A stretch of DNA of 64,000 nucleotides from Rhyzopertha dominica (Eukaryota; Arthropoda; Insecta; Coleoptera; Bostrichidae). The stretch covers positions 1,860,001-1,924,000 of the forward strand of contig QCXZ01000137.1 in NCBI GenBank assembly GCA_025024175.1. The letters run 5' to 3'. This document shows, piece after piece, positions 1-12,900 of this stretch. The position numbers and the translations under genes are program-made. Position 1 is the stretch's first letter. Each line of letters opens with the position of its first letter. A model generated the notes under the pieces. The model had not been told where the DNA came from. It saw only the letters and a program-made list of their open reading frames with translations, and did no database searches.

Positions 1-812
1 TTTGGTCACTTTCGCTCACCCCCTCGAGCATCCTCTTTTTAACCTGCCCCCGTCTAACCTGCCAAGTCGCCCAGATAGCCACCACCGCAAACAGATTTAT
101 CAGGCTCCCTCTGACAGATCCGAGTGTCCGGGGTGCGCCCCATCCCTTGTTTGACATATCCTTTTTATTCAGCTATTATCATTGTAATTATTTAGGCGAG
201 GTGGCGTCGCGGTGGTGCCACAACGAACAGTTTTCCCTACACCCCAGAATCAAACGAGAGAAGGCCTGAAGTCTGCTTATTATACGGAAACACAGGGCGA
301 AAATTCTCACTTAGTTAACTATAATACTCGACCAGTTCGTGATTTCTTCGTGATTTCTGTGCAAATAGTTTTCAGATTCGGAGGAGGGGGTTGATTAGCT
401 TTGGCAACGTGGCATTTTAAGTAGCAGGCACTTGTGCACTTGGCTGGGCTGTTTAATGATCGTCGATGGTACTTGATTAGCTGCATTGTCTGGTGAAATA
501 TAGCGACGTCGCTTAAAAAATGTATCGCAGATGTTTGCAAAGGGGATCGCGGATTGTTAAAAATGTGGCCAGACTGGGGTGCTATCGTTTACGTTGAACA
601 TAATGTGCGCCTTATGTCGAAGGCGGAATTGTTTTTGTACGGTGCGTTGCGTAGCTACAGCGCGATAAATCATGTTTCATATAAGGGTTTGTGCACTGAG
701 GCTAGAAAATAGCAATACCACTGTTTTTTGTTTTTTGTCTCTTATTAAACACTGACAAAATTGATTGATCAATAATCACTATGCCAAACCTGAACTTATG
801 AATAACGATGAT
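1..812. other. Intergenic, no gene seen
   Basis: No ORF here resembles a known protein; the short ORFs at 212-394 and 319-540 have no recognisable motif. The first 220 bases are richer in GC than the surroundings and might be a conserved non-coding block, which is inference only. Confidence 0.4.
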
Positions 813-2105
813 ATTCTGAGTAAAAAGTGTCATATGAACACATATTCTTTTTCTTTTAGTTTAGAAGTTATAAGCATTTTAATTATTTACACTTATTTAA
901 TATGCCTAAAACATTTTTAATAAAAATTAAATATAAATTGTAAAAACTACTCAAAATAACCACCTTCCGTTAGAATTCAAGCTTCACATCTTCGAACTAA
1001 AGCCCGTGTCATGCGGTGTACAAAATTTGGATCGTTTCTTATTACATGGCTTGCATTTATTATCCTTTGTATTAATTGCTCGCGACTGGTAATCTCCACC
1101 TGATAAACCAGCTGCTTCATATGACCCCACAGATAAAAATCTAAGGGATTAAAATCCAGTGAGCGTGGCGGGCAAGCTACTGGACCTCCATTATCAATCC
1201 AATGATTTGGAAAATTATTATTTAACCAGGTAGTTACTTCTCTGTCTCTATGTAGTGGTGCGCCATCATGCTGATACCACATATTAGCAATCACATTAAG
1301 TGGCACTTCGTCTATTAGATCATAAAGAGTATACTCCAAAGTTGTCTGTACAACTCTTCATTAAGGCGATCATTTACGATCTGTATAGGCAGCAAGGTAT
1401 CCCTAAACATGATGAAATCGCCTGGGTCTAATGCCATGAAGATTTTGCAATGACCATTCATGTTCATCTGACCAAAGAACAAGTGAAATAAAATTCGGGT
1501 TACGTGCATTTTGCTGAAGAATCTACTAGCAACATTTTAATCGCTGGATGTAGTACTTGTACACTTTGACGATTATATGTATTTATTGAAGGTTCGCCAC
1601 ACAAAATTTTGTGACAACTGTAATTGATTTGCTAGCCGGCGCATACTAAGTGTAGCGTTCTCCAAAATAGCATCTACAATTTTGTTTAATTTGTACAACT
1701 ATTTTATGAGGACGAACATGTCTCGATGCCAGATGACCCGTTTCCCTAAGTCGGCGAAATGACCTGACAGGTTGGTGTGATTTGGAAATTTACGTCCATA
1801 TTCTCGTACTGCACGTCGAGTATTACCATTACTTAATCCACGGGTGTAAATAATGTCTGCATATTCCAGAGTCGAAAATTCATACATAATTTCTAACTCA
1901 GAAAAACCTTTGTGATTTTGACAAATAAATATGGATTTGACAGTTAAGTAATCATTCAAAGCTAAGTTGGGTAAATTCCCAAATAATGATTCAAAGGTAA
2001 CAGAAATTTCTATAATGGCATAAACTTTTTAACATAAATAATGTAAATGCTTATAACTTCAAAACTAAACGAAAAAGGACTTATGTTTATATAACATTTT
2101 TACTT
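813..2105 (-). mobile_element. DD41D Tc1/mariner-type element, decayed
   Basis: The two ends are imperfect inverted repeats: the left end (from about 813, including TTTAGTTTAGAAGTTATAAG) pairs with the reverse complement of the right end (about 2030-2105). They enclose a broken transposase on the minus strand. The exact outer ends and a TA duplication were not resolved by eye. Confidence 0.75.
947..1959 (-). pseudogene. DD41D transposase, frameshifted
   Basis: This is a cut-and-paste transposase relic read in three pieces. The N-terminal piece (1959-1699) has the family helix-turn-helix start (EFSTLEYADIIYTRGLSNGN, then AVREYGRKFPNH). The C-terminal piece (1339-977) has the second catalytic Asp in YQHDGAPLH and the third in PPRSLDFNPLDFYLWG; I count 41 residues between the second and third acids, hence DD41D. 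The typical C-terminal GGYFE precedes a stop at 947, but an in-frame TGA lies shortly before it. Frame changes near 1320-1340 and between 1510 and 1700 mean it cannot give a full protein. Confidence 0.8.
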
Positions 2106-2149
2106 AGGATGTCATCTTGGACGTTTATAACAATGTCTTTGCCCGTTTA

Positions 2150-2890
2150 AAGTTTTTGTTTTGCCTAAATCAATCAATAATAGCACGTATGCGTTTTTTT
2201 TTTGTTTTGGTGTAACCTATGTAATATTTATCGCATGAACAAGTATTGTTGGAAATACCTTTACTTTCTGAATGCACCTTATTTTTAATTTTTTCGAAAG
2301 GCCTTGTACACGTGAGGCAAACAAAACTTTAGTTTATTTTGTGATAATTAAGAATTTACCTGATTTGTTGTATTGATCTTCCGTGAGGATAGCGAAATGT
2401 GGCTAGGAAATATTTGTATGTGTGTGTTTGTTTTCTCTAAACTTTGTATCTTAGCTCACTATAGCTTTCTGTATAAATTTGGAGATCTAAGGAATGTAAA
2501 CTACCATTGCTTTCAAACCCTATCGTTTTGATCATTCAAATGATTTAGACGCCTACCTAACGTACATACTGTGTGGCCAAATAACAAATGTATCATGGAC
2601 TATACCAACATTATTAAGCTTAAGTTGAAAACTATTACTCGCTACCTCCACAGAGTTTTGCATATACAAATTGACCATGATAGGACTTACATCCGAATGC
2701 TTAAAGACTTTGATGAGACTGTTTTCTGTGATCTGAACTTTGTTTTCTTGTAAAACCTTCTGTGTAATTATGTCAGACATGTTTGTTGTTTCTCTTTTTT
2801 TGTCAAAGATTACAAGTGTAATCGAAACGTCAAATCAATAATTTCTTTGTCAGTGTTTGGTAAGACACAGAGTCTTTCGAAAACATAATC
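2150..2890 (-). mobile_element. Penelope-like retroelement fragment
   Basis: Minus-strand translation gives VHDTFVIWPH, a damaged YVDD-type reverse transcriptase core, preceded by VSPIMVNLYMQN. Downstream stretches at 2150-2330 match the C-terminal endonuclease region of the copy at 35317-36463, sharing nearly the same DNA around CGAAAGGCCTTGTAC. The terminal stretch at 2800-2885 matches the inverted ends of that copy. The fragment is internally deleted and has no intact ORF. Confidence 0.7.
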
Positions 2891-5199
2891 ATGTGGGCTA
2901 ATGGGCGCTGAAAGCATTCACTTCCGCGTACACCTTTTTATTGTCTCAAATATTGCTACTTTGCCTAACAATTTTACTGAGGAAACAATAAAAATTTCAT
3001 GTAATTCAAAAAGTAATTTTAAGGAAAGGATAAATTAATCATCATTTAGACAAGACAAAGCACTATTGAAGACAAACAATGTGGCACCTAAAATTTTTAG
3101 ATCTCCTTTGACTAATAAAGAAAAATCCTAGGGTTTCAGTTTTGTTATTTTTTCTAAGGATTTGAGTTGGCTTGTTTAATAATTTCTTATACACATAAGC
3201 TGAACTTAGTTATTTTTACTGCTTCTCCCGAATATTTATTATTCTTCGCAAGCTTTATCAGTAATAACAATCCTCTTTTAATTTACAAATGTTATGCTTA
3301 TTAAACGTGGTCCATTTTCATCAATTTCAGTTCAAAACAGCTCCCCTTACCCGGGCAAAACTAGTTTAACCAATAATTGGGTCGTAAGCCATAAAAGCCG
3401 GTTCGCAAACTTGCGGTTCTAGTCCTGTTTTTGCATCCCGACGCCACCTAATCAGACGTGGAGTTGAGATGGCCGCAGCTCGACCGCCGTAATCAAAGCG
3501 CATGCAGTATTCACTAAGGAGTTCTGGTGTGTCAGTTAATTACTCGATTAACCGCTGGAGATGCCTCATGTTGAGTAATGGCCTGCCAATCCTCCGGCCA
3601 CTAAGCGACGTCGCCATGCAAATTCCTCTGGNTGAGGTAGGGCGTGAATGGTGTGGTTCAGTTAGTGTTAAAGATTTCGACAAATGTTTCAAATCAGAGT
3701 TGTATCAGACTATGCTGTTGGCACTGTATAATAGGCTCGTTACCAACCGATATCTTTTGAACGAAACATATGACCTCCTTGCCAGAAATGTTCTGAAAGT
3801 GTCCTGAAAATTGTGCTGAAAAAAAAACTCTATCTACAAGTAAAAATGGTGTGATTTCCGTCCCTAGATAGGTAATGAAGATGTTTCTAAATATTATATT
3901 AAACAAGTTAGATTCGTTGTAGTTTTCCTAATAAGGAACAGTATATTTCATTCTACGTCTTGAAAAGCTTACTGAAATACNCATCCGTTGATATAAAGAC
4001 GTAGGTGGCTGTTATTAGCAATTTCCTTTAATTTGGAGGAAACTTGAATTTTCATTTTTTTCCATTTGCTTGTCGATTGTACTATATTTAACCTTTATGA
4101 GCAGAATAATAAATAAATATTGTTGTTACTATTAAATTAACGAAAGTGATAATAGAAGTCGCCATACACTCTTTATATGAATTATAAAAATACACGCAGG
4201 TTTCCGCAAATATTCCGCAAAAAAAAACTATTGGCAGCCAGCTACAACCTAATTATCGATAGAAAAAAAAATACCTTAAATATGGTTATATCGCCAATAA
4301 CGACCCCTTTATGTTATATCTAACGGCTAACCTAAATTTTTCTGCGTTTGTGGTTGTGATGTTATAAAAGTTTCTCCAAGCATGGTGAATCCAGTAGCAG
4401 GTATTTAAATAAATATGAATGCTCAGTTTAGCAGACTTTCTCTTTTCCAGGATTTGAATAACAATAATAACAGAGTATTGTAGTAGTTATTGAACTTTAA
4501 ATTGTATGTTGTGATTATTTTTGTGGTGATTCAGTTGTTTAATTAATTAGGCTGCTTTATCTTTTGAACGTTTTGGTCCTGGTTTAAGCCTTTTTCAACA
4601 TTTATTATAATAAACTCGAAGGTTATACAAGTTTCCATGAAGAGGTCGTTAATTTCAATTTGAAGTGTGTCTGACAGAAACGTGTGTGATTGTCAATGTT
4701 TAAATTTATGAACAATTAATGTGAGGATCGATTGGTATATTATATATAGGTTTTTTATTTCCGTACGATTGTTCTTTTTGTATACGTATCATTTCTAAAA
4801 TGTTACGTTTGGATCTGTAAATATGATAGTCGTATTTTGGTATGCGAATTCATGGGACAGTTCTCTTCTGTGGCTGTTCAAGGCTGTAATTTGCGCACTT
4901 TGAATGTTTGTGATCTTATTTCCTTCTTGTAGGGATTGTGAGGTTTAACCTATATAATATTTATTACAGTTATAACATGAGGTTTTTTAATGGGAATTTT
5001 TTATTTTAATGGGACTTATAGATTTTTAATTTAGTTTTGACTAGAATGAGCAGTGTTAATTTTATGATTGCCATAAATACGTGCTAATTTGTAGAAAGAC
5101 CATATAACAAAAGCAGATTTTTACTATAAAATGCATACCTACACACGTTGTTTGATAAATTGTTTTATTTTTTGAAGAGAGTAATATTGATAGATTCTG
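2891..5199. other. AT-rich DNA, no gene seen
   Basis: No protein-like ORF is visible. A GC-richer stretch at about 3340-3660 contains an ORF (3502-3807) with an ambiguous base and no motif I recognise; I do not call it a gene. The remainder is AT-rich with homopolymer runs. Confidence 0.4.
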
Positions 5200-6350
5200 G
5201 AGGATAGTGTGGACTTGCGAGTTTTTTTGCGCGATCAATAAGTGCGGTCATAACTAACTTTTTATGTGATAAATGGTGGTGATAGTGATAATTTAAGTGA
5301 CATCCTGATGATATTGTCTTCTTATACCGTTGTGTAGTTATTATGTAAACAATAAATTTTGGTTTCGGGTGGTAGCTGTTAAAATTATTTTGTACATCTA
5401 AAATTTTGTCTTCAGGTATACATAGAATACAATCATAAAAATATCGTTTAAAAACGATAACATTATTTGTAGTACGAGTTAATTTAATTGCTTCAACAAA
5501 TTGTGTCTTAGGAATATTTGTGTGATGATCTCAATAGTTTTATTAATAGGTATATTAGTGTAATGCAATTACGTCTAAAGATATAAGTATGTAATTGTCG
5601 GGTCTATGATTTAAATTCAAAAGAATCGTTTTTTCCAGTCATGTTTTTATGAATGTTGGAGAGAAATTTTGATAAATTATATAGTCGAGGTTTTGATCAA
5701 GTCATAGATTTTGGGAGGGTGTGAGTTGTGACTTGTGAGAAAAGAGAGAAGAGAAAAGCTGTTTGTTGGTCAATATATTGATTGTTTTTCCATTTTTGTG
5801 GTGGTGTTGTGCTAGTAAAATCTTTATTGATTTTAATGTAAGTTCTTGGTCGTTTAAGTGATCTTGCATTTTGTTTTTATATTTTGTACGTTCCATAATT
5901 ATTGTGTGATTGCTTTTGTTAGAATTAATAAATATTATTTGAGGGTTTGTATGTAGCAGTTTTCTAGTTTTGGAAGCATTGTTTTTGTTGTTCATTTAAT
6001 GTTGTCGATATGGTTGTAAATTAAGTTTTTTATTTTTGTGCGTATATTATTAGCTATATCTGGTTGTATTTGTCCGATTGCTGTTTCATTGCTTGTGATA
6101 ATATTTTACATAGGTATGTGTTTGTTATGTGAATAGGGCAAAGAAAATTTTGGTCCGAGAGAAAGAGTGTTAATTACATATTGAGGTAGTGTTTGATTGG
6201 AAAGATTGATAATATTATTTTCTATTGTAAAAATTGAATTGTGTTTAACTGTATTAAAGTTGTATATAAATTTTAAATCCGATTCATTTTGCTGTAATAG
6301 ATTGTAAAACACAACTTATTTCTTGCTAGTTGTTGCTGGAGGTTTATATG
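5200..6350 (-). mobile_element. Penelope-like element, N-terminal and RT relic
   Basis: Minus-strand pieces line up in the order expected for a Penelope-like polyprotein. At 6312-6106 INLSNQTLPQYVINTLSLG matches the N-terminal LSLG block of this family. At 5995-5702 the stretch IIFINSNKSNHTIIMERTKY matches the block usually reading IVTKADKGNTTV. At about 5640-5520 ILISLDVIALHTNIPI is the reverse transcriptase motif with its first catalytic Asp (usual form LVSLDVVSLFTNIP). Several stops and frameshifts separate them. The A-rich composition differs from the 35317 copy, so this looks like a different subfamily. Confidence 0.75.
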
Positions 6351-7539
6351 CAATTAAATTTGAGTTTTCGTATTGTAATAAATTAATTAGACCCAGGGCA
6401 AGACCAAAGGTCAGTGCACCTGTACCCTTGTGTTAAAACATAAACCAATAAAAAATTTATATTCTAGAGATAACCATTTCCGCAGAATCGGATCCGCAAC
6501 ACTTTTTAAGAAGTAAAGCACCATTAGTCACTATACTTATGACGTCTTCTACTGTATTTAGCGACTGGAATTTCGTACAAATAGCTGAGCTAAACTTCCC
6601 GTCAGTCATTGACACCCTTTCACTAGCTAACGGTCATTCTCACGCTTGTCATTCCCTTGAAGATGTGACCGCAACAATGTTTTCGCCCACACCCTTCCCG
6701 GTAGTGCTGCGCCACACAACCCCCCAACAATATTGAAAAATTGATTTACAGCTTTTACCTACCTCTCAGGAGGCAGCGTGTTCACCGTGAATAATTTACA
6801 TATTTCCGAAATTGGATACATTGCCTGGGAGTAGTAAAGTGATTAGTTGACGTATTTATAAGCTGTAAATTCATCATTTGCTTATTGTGGTAGAAAACCG
6901 ACCCCCGGGGGACGGGACGTGAAAAACGAACCCGGCTACCGCACTTGAATTCTTGGGCAAAAGAAAAGGCGGCTATGGATGCGCAGTTGGCGGCGATAAA
7001 TAACAAAACGCGATCGGCCGTTTGTCCGGTGGACATCTGCGTTGCACTGCTGTAATTCGCCTACTGGGATTACGTAGCACGCAACCATGATAATTATTTA
7101 GCATTGTGCGCGTTTGATATAATCGTGTTTATTCCCGGCTATGGAGAGAGCTATGTAATTATGGCGATTGTTAATGCACTAAACGAGTTATTATGGATAA
7201 CTTTGTTTATCCGAGTTGTACAGCAACTCATTGCTGCCACAAGACCGTGACGAAACTGCTCTATGTGACACTGAGTTAATTTGAAGTGCTTTATACAGTT
7301 ACAATTACAAAAGCGAATATTTGGCCCCAAAATTTCTTCTGAGTAGATTCATCAGCGACTATAATTATAGTTTATTTTTTATTAGAATCTAGCATCATTT
7401 CATTCAATCTCTAGTCTTCTTCGGAATCAGATGAATCCTAATTTACGTCAGTAATGAATGGTGAAATGCCATCAAGGTCCTAAGAATTCATAGATTAATA
7501 AAAATCATTATAATACATTATAGTACAAACGCTGTTAGT
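6351..7539. other. Intergenic, no gene seen
   Basis: No supported coding region. A GC-richer stretch at about 6880-7050 includes a CCCCCGGGGG palindrome (about 6902-6915) that fits the CCCNNGGG core of COE/EBF sites, but a single match is weak evidence. Confidence 0.35.
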
Positions 7540-7965
7540 AGAACTACCACTGTCCTAACAAACTTTATATCATTGTGCAATTTTAACCAATATAATAATG
7601 TCCCCAATATGTATAATAAAATTCTCGATCTCGTTTTTTCTAATACCGCTCGCTGTATTGTAGAAAGTGCACTTGCTTTACTTGTTACACAAAATTTGCA
7701 TTATCTGGCTTTGGACATATGTATAAATTCCTTATCAACGTCAAATCTTCCCAAACAAAACAACAGACTACAACTTTAAAAAGGCTAATTTTCCGCTTCT
7801 TTACAATACTCTTTTTACAACAGGTTGGACGTCATTATTTGATATTACAGACATCAATTCAGCATGTACCAAATTTTACGATATACATGATAGTGTGTTT
7901 GAATTGTGTGTCCTAAACGTTCTTCTTATCATTGTCATCAGTACCCGCCATGGTTTGATTTATAA
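7540..7965 (+). mobile_element. Non-LTR (Jockey/CR1-like) endonuclease fragment
   Basis: The plus-strand translation from 7573 reads FNQYNNVPNMYNKILDLVFS, the end of the apurinic-type endonuclease of insect LINEs (normally QxNxxxNxxxxxLDLVxSN). A frame change near 7770 leads into YNFKKANFPLLYNTLFTTGW and then SACTKFYDIHDSVFELCVP, the usual linker between endonuclease and reverse transcriptase. Both ends of the element are missing. Family assignment is from recalled motif patterns, not from a search. Confidence 0.75.
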
Positions 7966-8069
7966 TGTGTTATATTATGTATTTACATCTCGCCTATTTA
8001 GGCGTGTTTTCAGATGTGATAGTAATAATACTAATACATAGAATGATTACTGCTAAAGAAACAATTTAA

Positions 8070-8450
8070 AATGATGGAAATAGTAAAAACAAAGCAGCAC
8101 ACCATTCTGGCACAGATAATTCCAGGTGACGGAAATTGTCTCTTCAGTGCCTTCGCACTCAAACACATGGGGAGAACAACATCACACAACAAGTACATCG
8201 TGAACGTACAAGAGAGCTAAAGCAACAACTGTAAGTTATATCAGACAAACCATCAAAAGATTCGAATCAGCTTAGAAGAAATTGTAAAGGAACTACAGTC
8301 AAAATATCAAGAAGCAGGACAACTAGAAGGAATCTTGTTACTCCTAAATGACCTAGAAAGAGAATGATTCTGTGGACGAGAAGAAATAATGGCCGCCACA
8401 GCAGACATAATAAATGAGAAAATCACAGTTTACACGTAAACGTTTCGTTA
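8070..8450 (+). pseudogene. OTU-type cysteine protease relic, copy 1
   Basis: An ATG at about 8070 opens a reading frame that contains IIPGDGNCLFSAFA. GDGNC is the catalytic loop of OTU deubiquitinases, with Asp and the nucleophile Cys. After a frameshift near 8165 the line continues as HGENNITQQVHRERTRELK. In a third frame it reads LEEIVKELQSKYQEA and, after a stop, FCGREEIMAATADIINEKIT, which fits the middle of an OTU fold. The His at the C-terminal end of the catalytic site was not identified. OTU domains occur in host genes and also inside transposable elements and viruses, so the source is open. Confidence 0.6.
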
Positions 8451-8589
8451 ATAGTGTTTCAGTGTTGCATCCTTGTGCTCGTATTGTGGATGTTATTCTT
8501 GTCGTCCTTACAGTGAAGTAGTTACGAGCATCTAGCCAAGTGTATACAAGAAGTTACAAAATTGTGGTACAGAAACAGTCTACGCCGAA

Positions 8590-8810
8590 CATTGGCTCAT
8601 GAAACATATATGGGGGAGCATTGTCCAGCAATAACACATAAACGAAAAAATCACGCCAGACAAAACATGTAGAAGTTAGGCAGTAACTTGGAAGAAACTG
8701 TACAAGGTCTACGATCAAAATACAGAAGAATCCCAGCGCTCATAAACGACTTGAAACAAAAAGACTTGAGTTGGAGAGAACAGATCTTATTCAAGAATAA
8801 TCCCCTAGAT
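8590..8810 (+). pseudogene. OTU-type relic, partial copy 2
   Basis: The stretch reads NLEETVQGLRSKY, then PALINDLKQKDLSWREQI, which aligns with LEEIVKELQSKY and LLLNDLERE of copy 1, minus about six residues. The DNA before it (around ATATGGGGGAGCA) aligns with the corresponding part of copy 1. The catalytic GDGNC part is absent. An open, A-rich stretch continues to about 8990 with no recognised motif. Confidence 0.5.
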
Positions 8811-9009
8811 CATCACCCCATCTAGAGCTCCAGCAAGCAATCGGACAAACAGATGAAATCACACAAGGAAACGTCAACATCATCATGAAAGAGAAACCTA
8901 AACAAGATACAGAAATCGAACAACTACATAAAATTGTAAGAGTTGTAAGAGTACTTATATTTGCGTTACTATTATCATTGTTACGGTCGCTATAGTGATG
9001 TTCCATGTA

Positions 9010-9970
9010 TACAGGGTGATTTTGAAAACTTCACACCTTAAATAACTTTAAATATAGCAAAAATTTAAAAATTTGCAAAAACAGGTAAACCTTTGTTTGC
9101 AGGGGGACAACTTTTGAGATAAGTTTTTAATGGATAGCGCTTACTCTCTGAGCAGGGTAGACACCCCTTTAAAAATTTTAAATGGAACTATCCATCTGGT
9201 GATACATTATTTGAAAGCTTATTTCACAAAGAGTCTGGCCATGTAATTAGTTTTACCACGTTTAACTTATCGACGGGGTAATAGATTAATAGTGCCTACG
9301 AAACAGGTTGCTTGTTAAATTGAATATTTTGGACTCTTTTCAACAAAATGTATTTTATTTTAGAGCGGAAATAAAATTTGTCCTTACGAGAACCCAAAAT
9401 TTACACAAACAACTTGTAAAAAATATGACACTTAAAAAAACTCCCAGAATACTGAAAATTTTCTTTTAACATTATTATTAACATTAAAGTATTTATCATG
9501 TAATTTTTTACAAAGTCCATGTCCACGAAGAAGAAAAATTATTTATTTGTAGCTCCAAAAACAGTGTGAACAAAACCATAGAAATTCAAACCTTACAATA
9601 GATTCTCAAAATGTGCACCACCTCTTTCCACACAATGTCTTTTTTAATAAATATAGTCGTCTTACCTCTACTTTTCCATAACTACCATAGTATTTTGATT
9701 ACTATGAAGTATTTTGGTACTGTGAGATATTACAACTGCAGCACATCTTGCTTCATACGAATTTTTCAAAGCATAATTAATTTGTTTTCCGCCAATAAAT
9801 TTTACAACAATAAAATTAAATTCTTCAACAATATTGATGGCGGCGTCAATCAAAAAACTTCTTACGGTGTTTGCGATAAACATATAGCTAGGTTTTTTGC
9901 CATAGGCACAAATTTCTTTTAATTGAGCAAATATATATTGAAAGTCAACAATCCTGTTTTCACCCATCAT
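9010..9970 (-). mobile_element. Mosaic transposon relic
   Basis: TA followed by CAGGGTG at about 9010 resembles the terminus of a Tc1/mariner element. At about 9650-9600 the minus strand encodes GGAHFENLL, like the C-terminus of DD41D transposases. The ORF at 9970-9668 begins ENRIVDFQYIFAQLKEI and continues with an SYEARCAAVVIS stretch. This vaguely resembles an uncharacterised transposase of Mutator-like type, so one element may be nested in another. The matching right end was not found. Confidence 0.4.
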
Positions 9971-12900
9971 ATCTACCTCAATAATCGCAAAAACATTGTC
10001 TATTACCTACTAAATATTTCTAAAATATGTGTAGTTGTTTACCATCAAATTATGGCTAGATGAGCTGTCCTGCATAAAATCTGCTCTACCGGGATTCATT
10101 TTTGATGCGACATTAATGTTACCCCAATTATTATTTATACTTGTTTCGTCCTATAAAATTCATTTTAAATGTTTATATTTTTAAGGTTTAAATTTTTAGT
10201 GTTTCCTTTTTTGAGTCCAGTAATTTCTTAAGTTTCCATTACAATTCTTATTTCTTTTTCTGCTACTTAATTTTCTTCTCTCCGCATTACTATTACTACT
10301 AAACTGCCAATATTTCAACACTTAACAAATAACAATTATTGTCCATAACAAGCACTATATTTTATATTTAACTTCTTAAAGTAGCTAAAAAACTGAATTT
10401 ATAAACAATAAACCACGAAACGACACATAAAAATTTCAAACACCACTTGACGCAAAGGGCAAGGAGTAACTAACCACATGGAATATGAACATAGGTATCT
10501 GCATTCAGTCCAAATCAAACAACAATCAAGTAATTTCTGTAGGTACCGTGAAAGAAAAATATCGAGACTGAACCAAAGTAAAGGGCCAACACCTACATTT
10601 GCATTTGCACTTTCGGTTGTTTACTTGGGGTTGTTAATTTGCAAGCCATAACTAATACTGAACAGGGTTGTAAATCTTAGATTATTTTGCTTTGTATCCA
10701 AAAAGCAGAAATCTTTGTGTCATTATAAGTTTCTTATTTGCCAATATTTTTCTTCTTGCGTTAAAATATTGGAAAGGTAAGATATACACTACAAAATGGC
10801 GGGAACAAGAATTCTTTTTTCCGTCTTACCTCCAAAAATCAGGATTTTTTCCTAGCCATTTTGTAGAATTATATTAACGTAGATTTACACTCAAACAATT
10901 GTTTTGAACGAGACGTTGAACGTTTATGTTGCATCTCCCATAGTAAAATTGTTTAACTGTAAATTTAATCGCATGTTTCATAAATATTAATATTTATCTG
11001 CATTCGTCGACCTAACAGTAAACCACGATGCTCCAAAATTGCAAATTTTCCTCTCTATCTTCAGTTATAAACGTTTTTTCTTTAATGTAAGAAAAATTAT
11101 CTACACTTACATAATAATATTTCTTAAGTAAAAATTATATTATATAATTATAAAAAGAAATAAGTTACTAATTATCATTATTTAGAGAGGCAATGAAATA
11201 ATGATGTTTGTGGACGATACGCGAAAGCTGAGTAATACGTCCAAAATCTATGGAAACATTTTGCTTAAAAGTTGCGCGTAAACTAGATTATTTTCACCTA
11301 GAGTAGTAGTGTCTAAGTTGATTGACAATGTTTTCTTGTTAGGTATACTTGTATTTATAAACAAAAACTAATTTACGTTGAAAATGAATTTGGTGAAGTT
11401 TTATAGCAGTTTGTCTATATATCTAATATTTTCCGTAAAATAAACAAATACATAAGTTATATAGTTCTTATAAAAAATATTGCAGATAATTTGTTAGTAG
11501 TTAGACCCTAGAATAAGTTAAATTAAATGGGGTTTTGTTGAAAAAATAGAAATTATCAAATCAATGAACACTGTAAGCTAAATAATTTTTAATGCGAGAA
11601 ATCATCTACATATATGGTTGCAACATATACTGTTCTGTACTAAATGAATTTACTACAATTTTATTAATGTATTATTTTACAAAGAAGACAGATATCACAT
11701 GAACATAAGCTGATTTTAAAAATTTTTCGGAGGTGGAATGGTAGAACAGAAAATATGAATTTTATTGAAGACTGTTGTTTTCTGGCCAGATTAAAATTTT
11801 TTTCCTTTAGTACTTAATATTGCATGTAAAGGGTAAACTAAACGGGCTTCCTTCACCAGAATTTAAAGAGTTAACTTGTGCTTTAATAACTGCTAAGCCC
11901 GCTTAGTCTACTTCTTTACATTCAAGTAGACAGTCGAGCTACCTCTCCAATACAGTCTTAAACTTGTTTGAGTATACCACTTGAGGATTAAAGAAAGGAG
12001 CAGCATGTATCTCTTCTTTTGCGACATCTACGTCGTCCGCAACTGAATATCGGGTTGCAGCGAAATGGGCGCATCGTTATTTTCGCCACCGTCCCGTACG
12101 ACATTACTTATGAAGGCCACTGTACACCTCCAACCCAGCGTAGACGCCCGACCCGGCGGTATATTTGGGAGTGGCAGNAAGGCTGACCGTATGCTGGTAA
12201 ATCAATAATCAAAATTAATAAATCTATATTCAACAGCTTATTTGGAAACGGGCAGGTTGAGTCGCAAAGTGCAGAAAATCAGTATAGGATTTCTTTATCT
12301 TCTTACTCTCTGCTTTAAAATCTTAACACTTATCTCCAGGGCTGTCATCGCGGATCTCCAGCCGCAATCGCTGATTGCAGTCGCCATTAAGGGCGCTCGG
12401 TACTCAGATGTAATTGACACGTCGGCTACGTCGCGCTAGCGTCGTCGGGCGTCGCATTATGCCGAGTTAGACGCGCGGTCCGCGCGCTTGCGATAAGCAA
12501 TTTTCTCGGCTCGTGATTGGGATTTCCTCGGGGGGATAAAAACTCCATCTACAAATGAACAGCCGTGACAAGAGCCATAATTCGTGCGGCGGCGGAAGCA
12601 AGACGGGAGCCGGACATGCTCCCCGCGCCTAGCTNTCGGAAAAAGATAATTAATCCTTACAGAGTTAATATTTGTTTTGTCCCGTAGGACGTGAGGATAA
12701 GAATACTATTAATTTGGGGCTGGGGCTGCCCCTGCGAAGCCGGTGATGTGCGTTTCGTTATTATTATCTTTCTTTGGTGGATTTGCTTGAAATCTATAAA
12801 CCACTGAGAATTTAAAAGATACAAACTTGTCCATTGTAATAAATTATTGATTAAAAGAGATTATAAAGTATATATTATTAGCATCATAAACTTCCAATGG

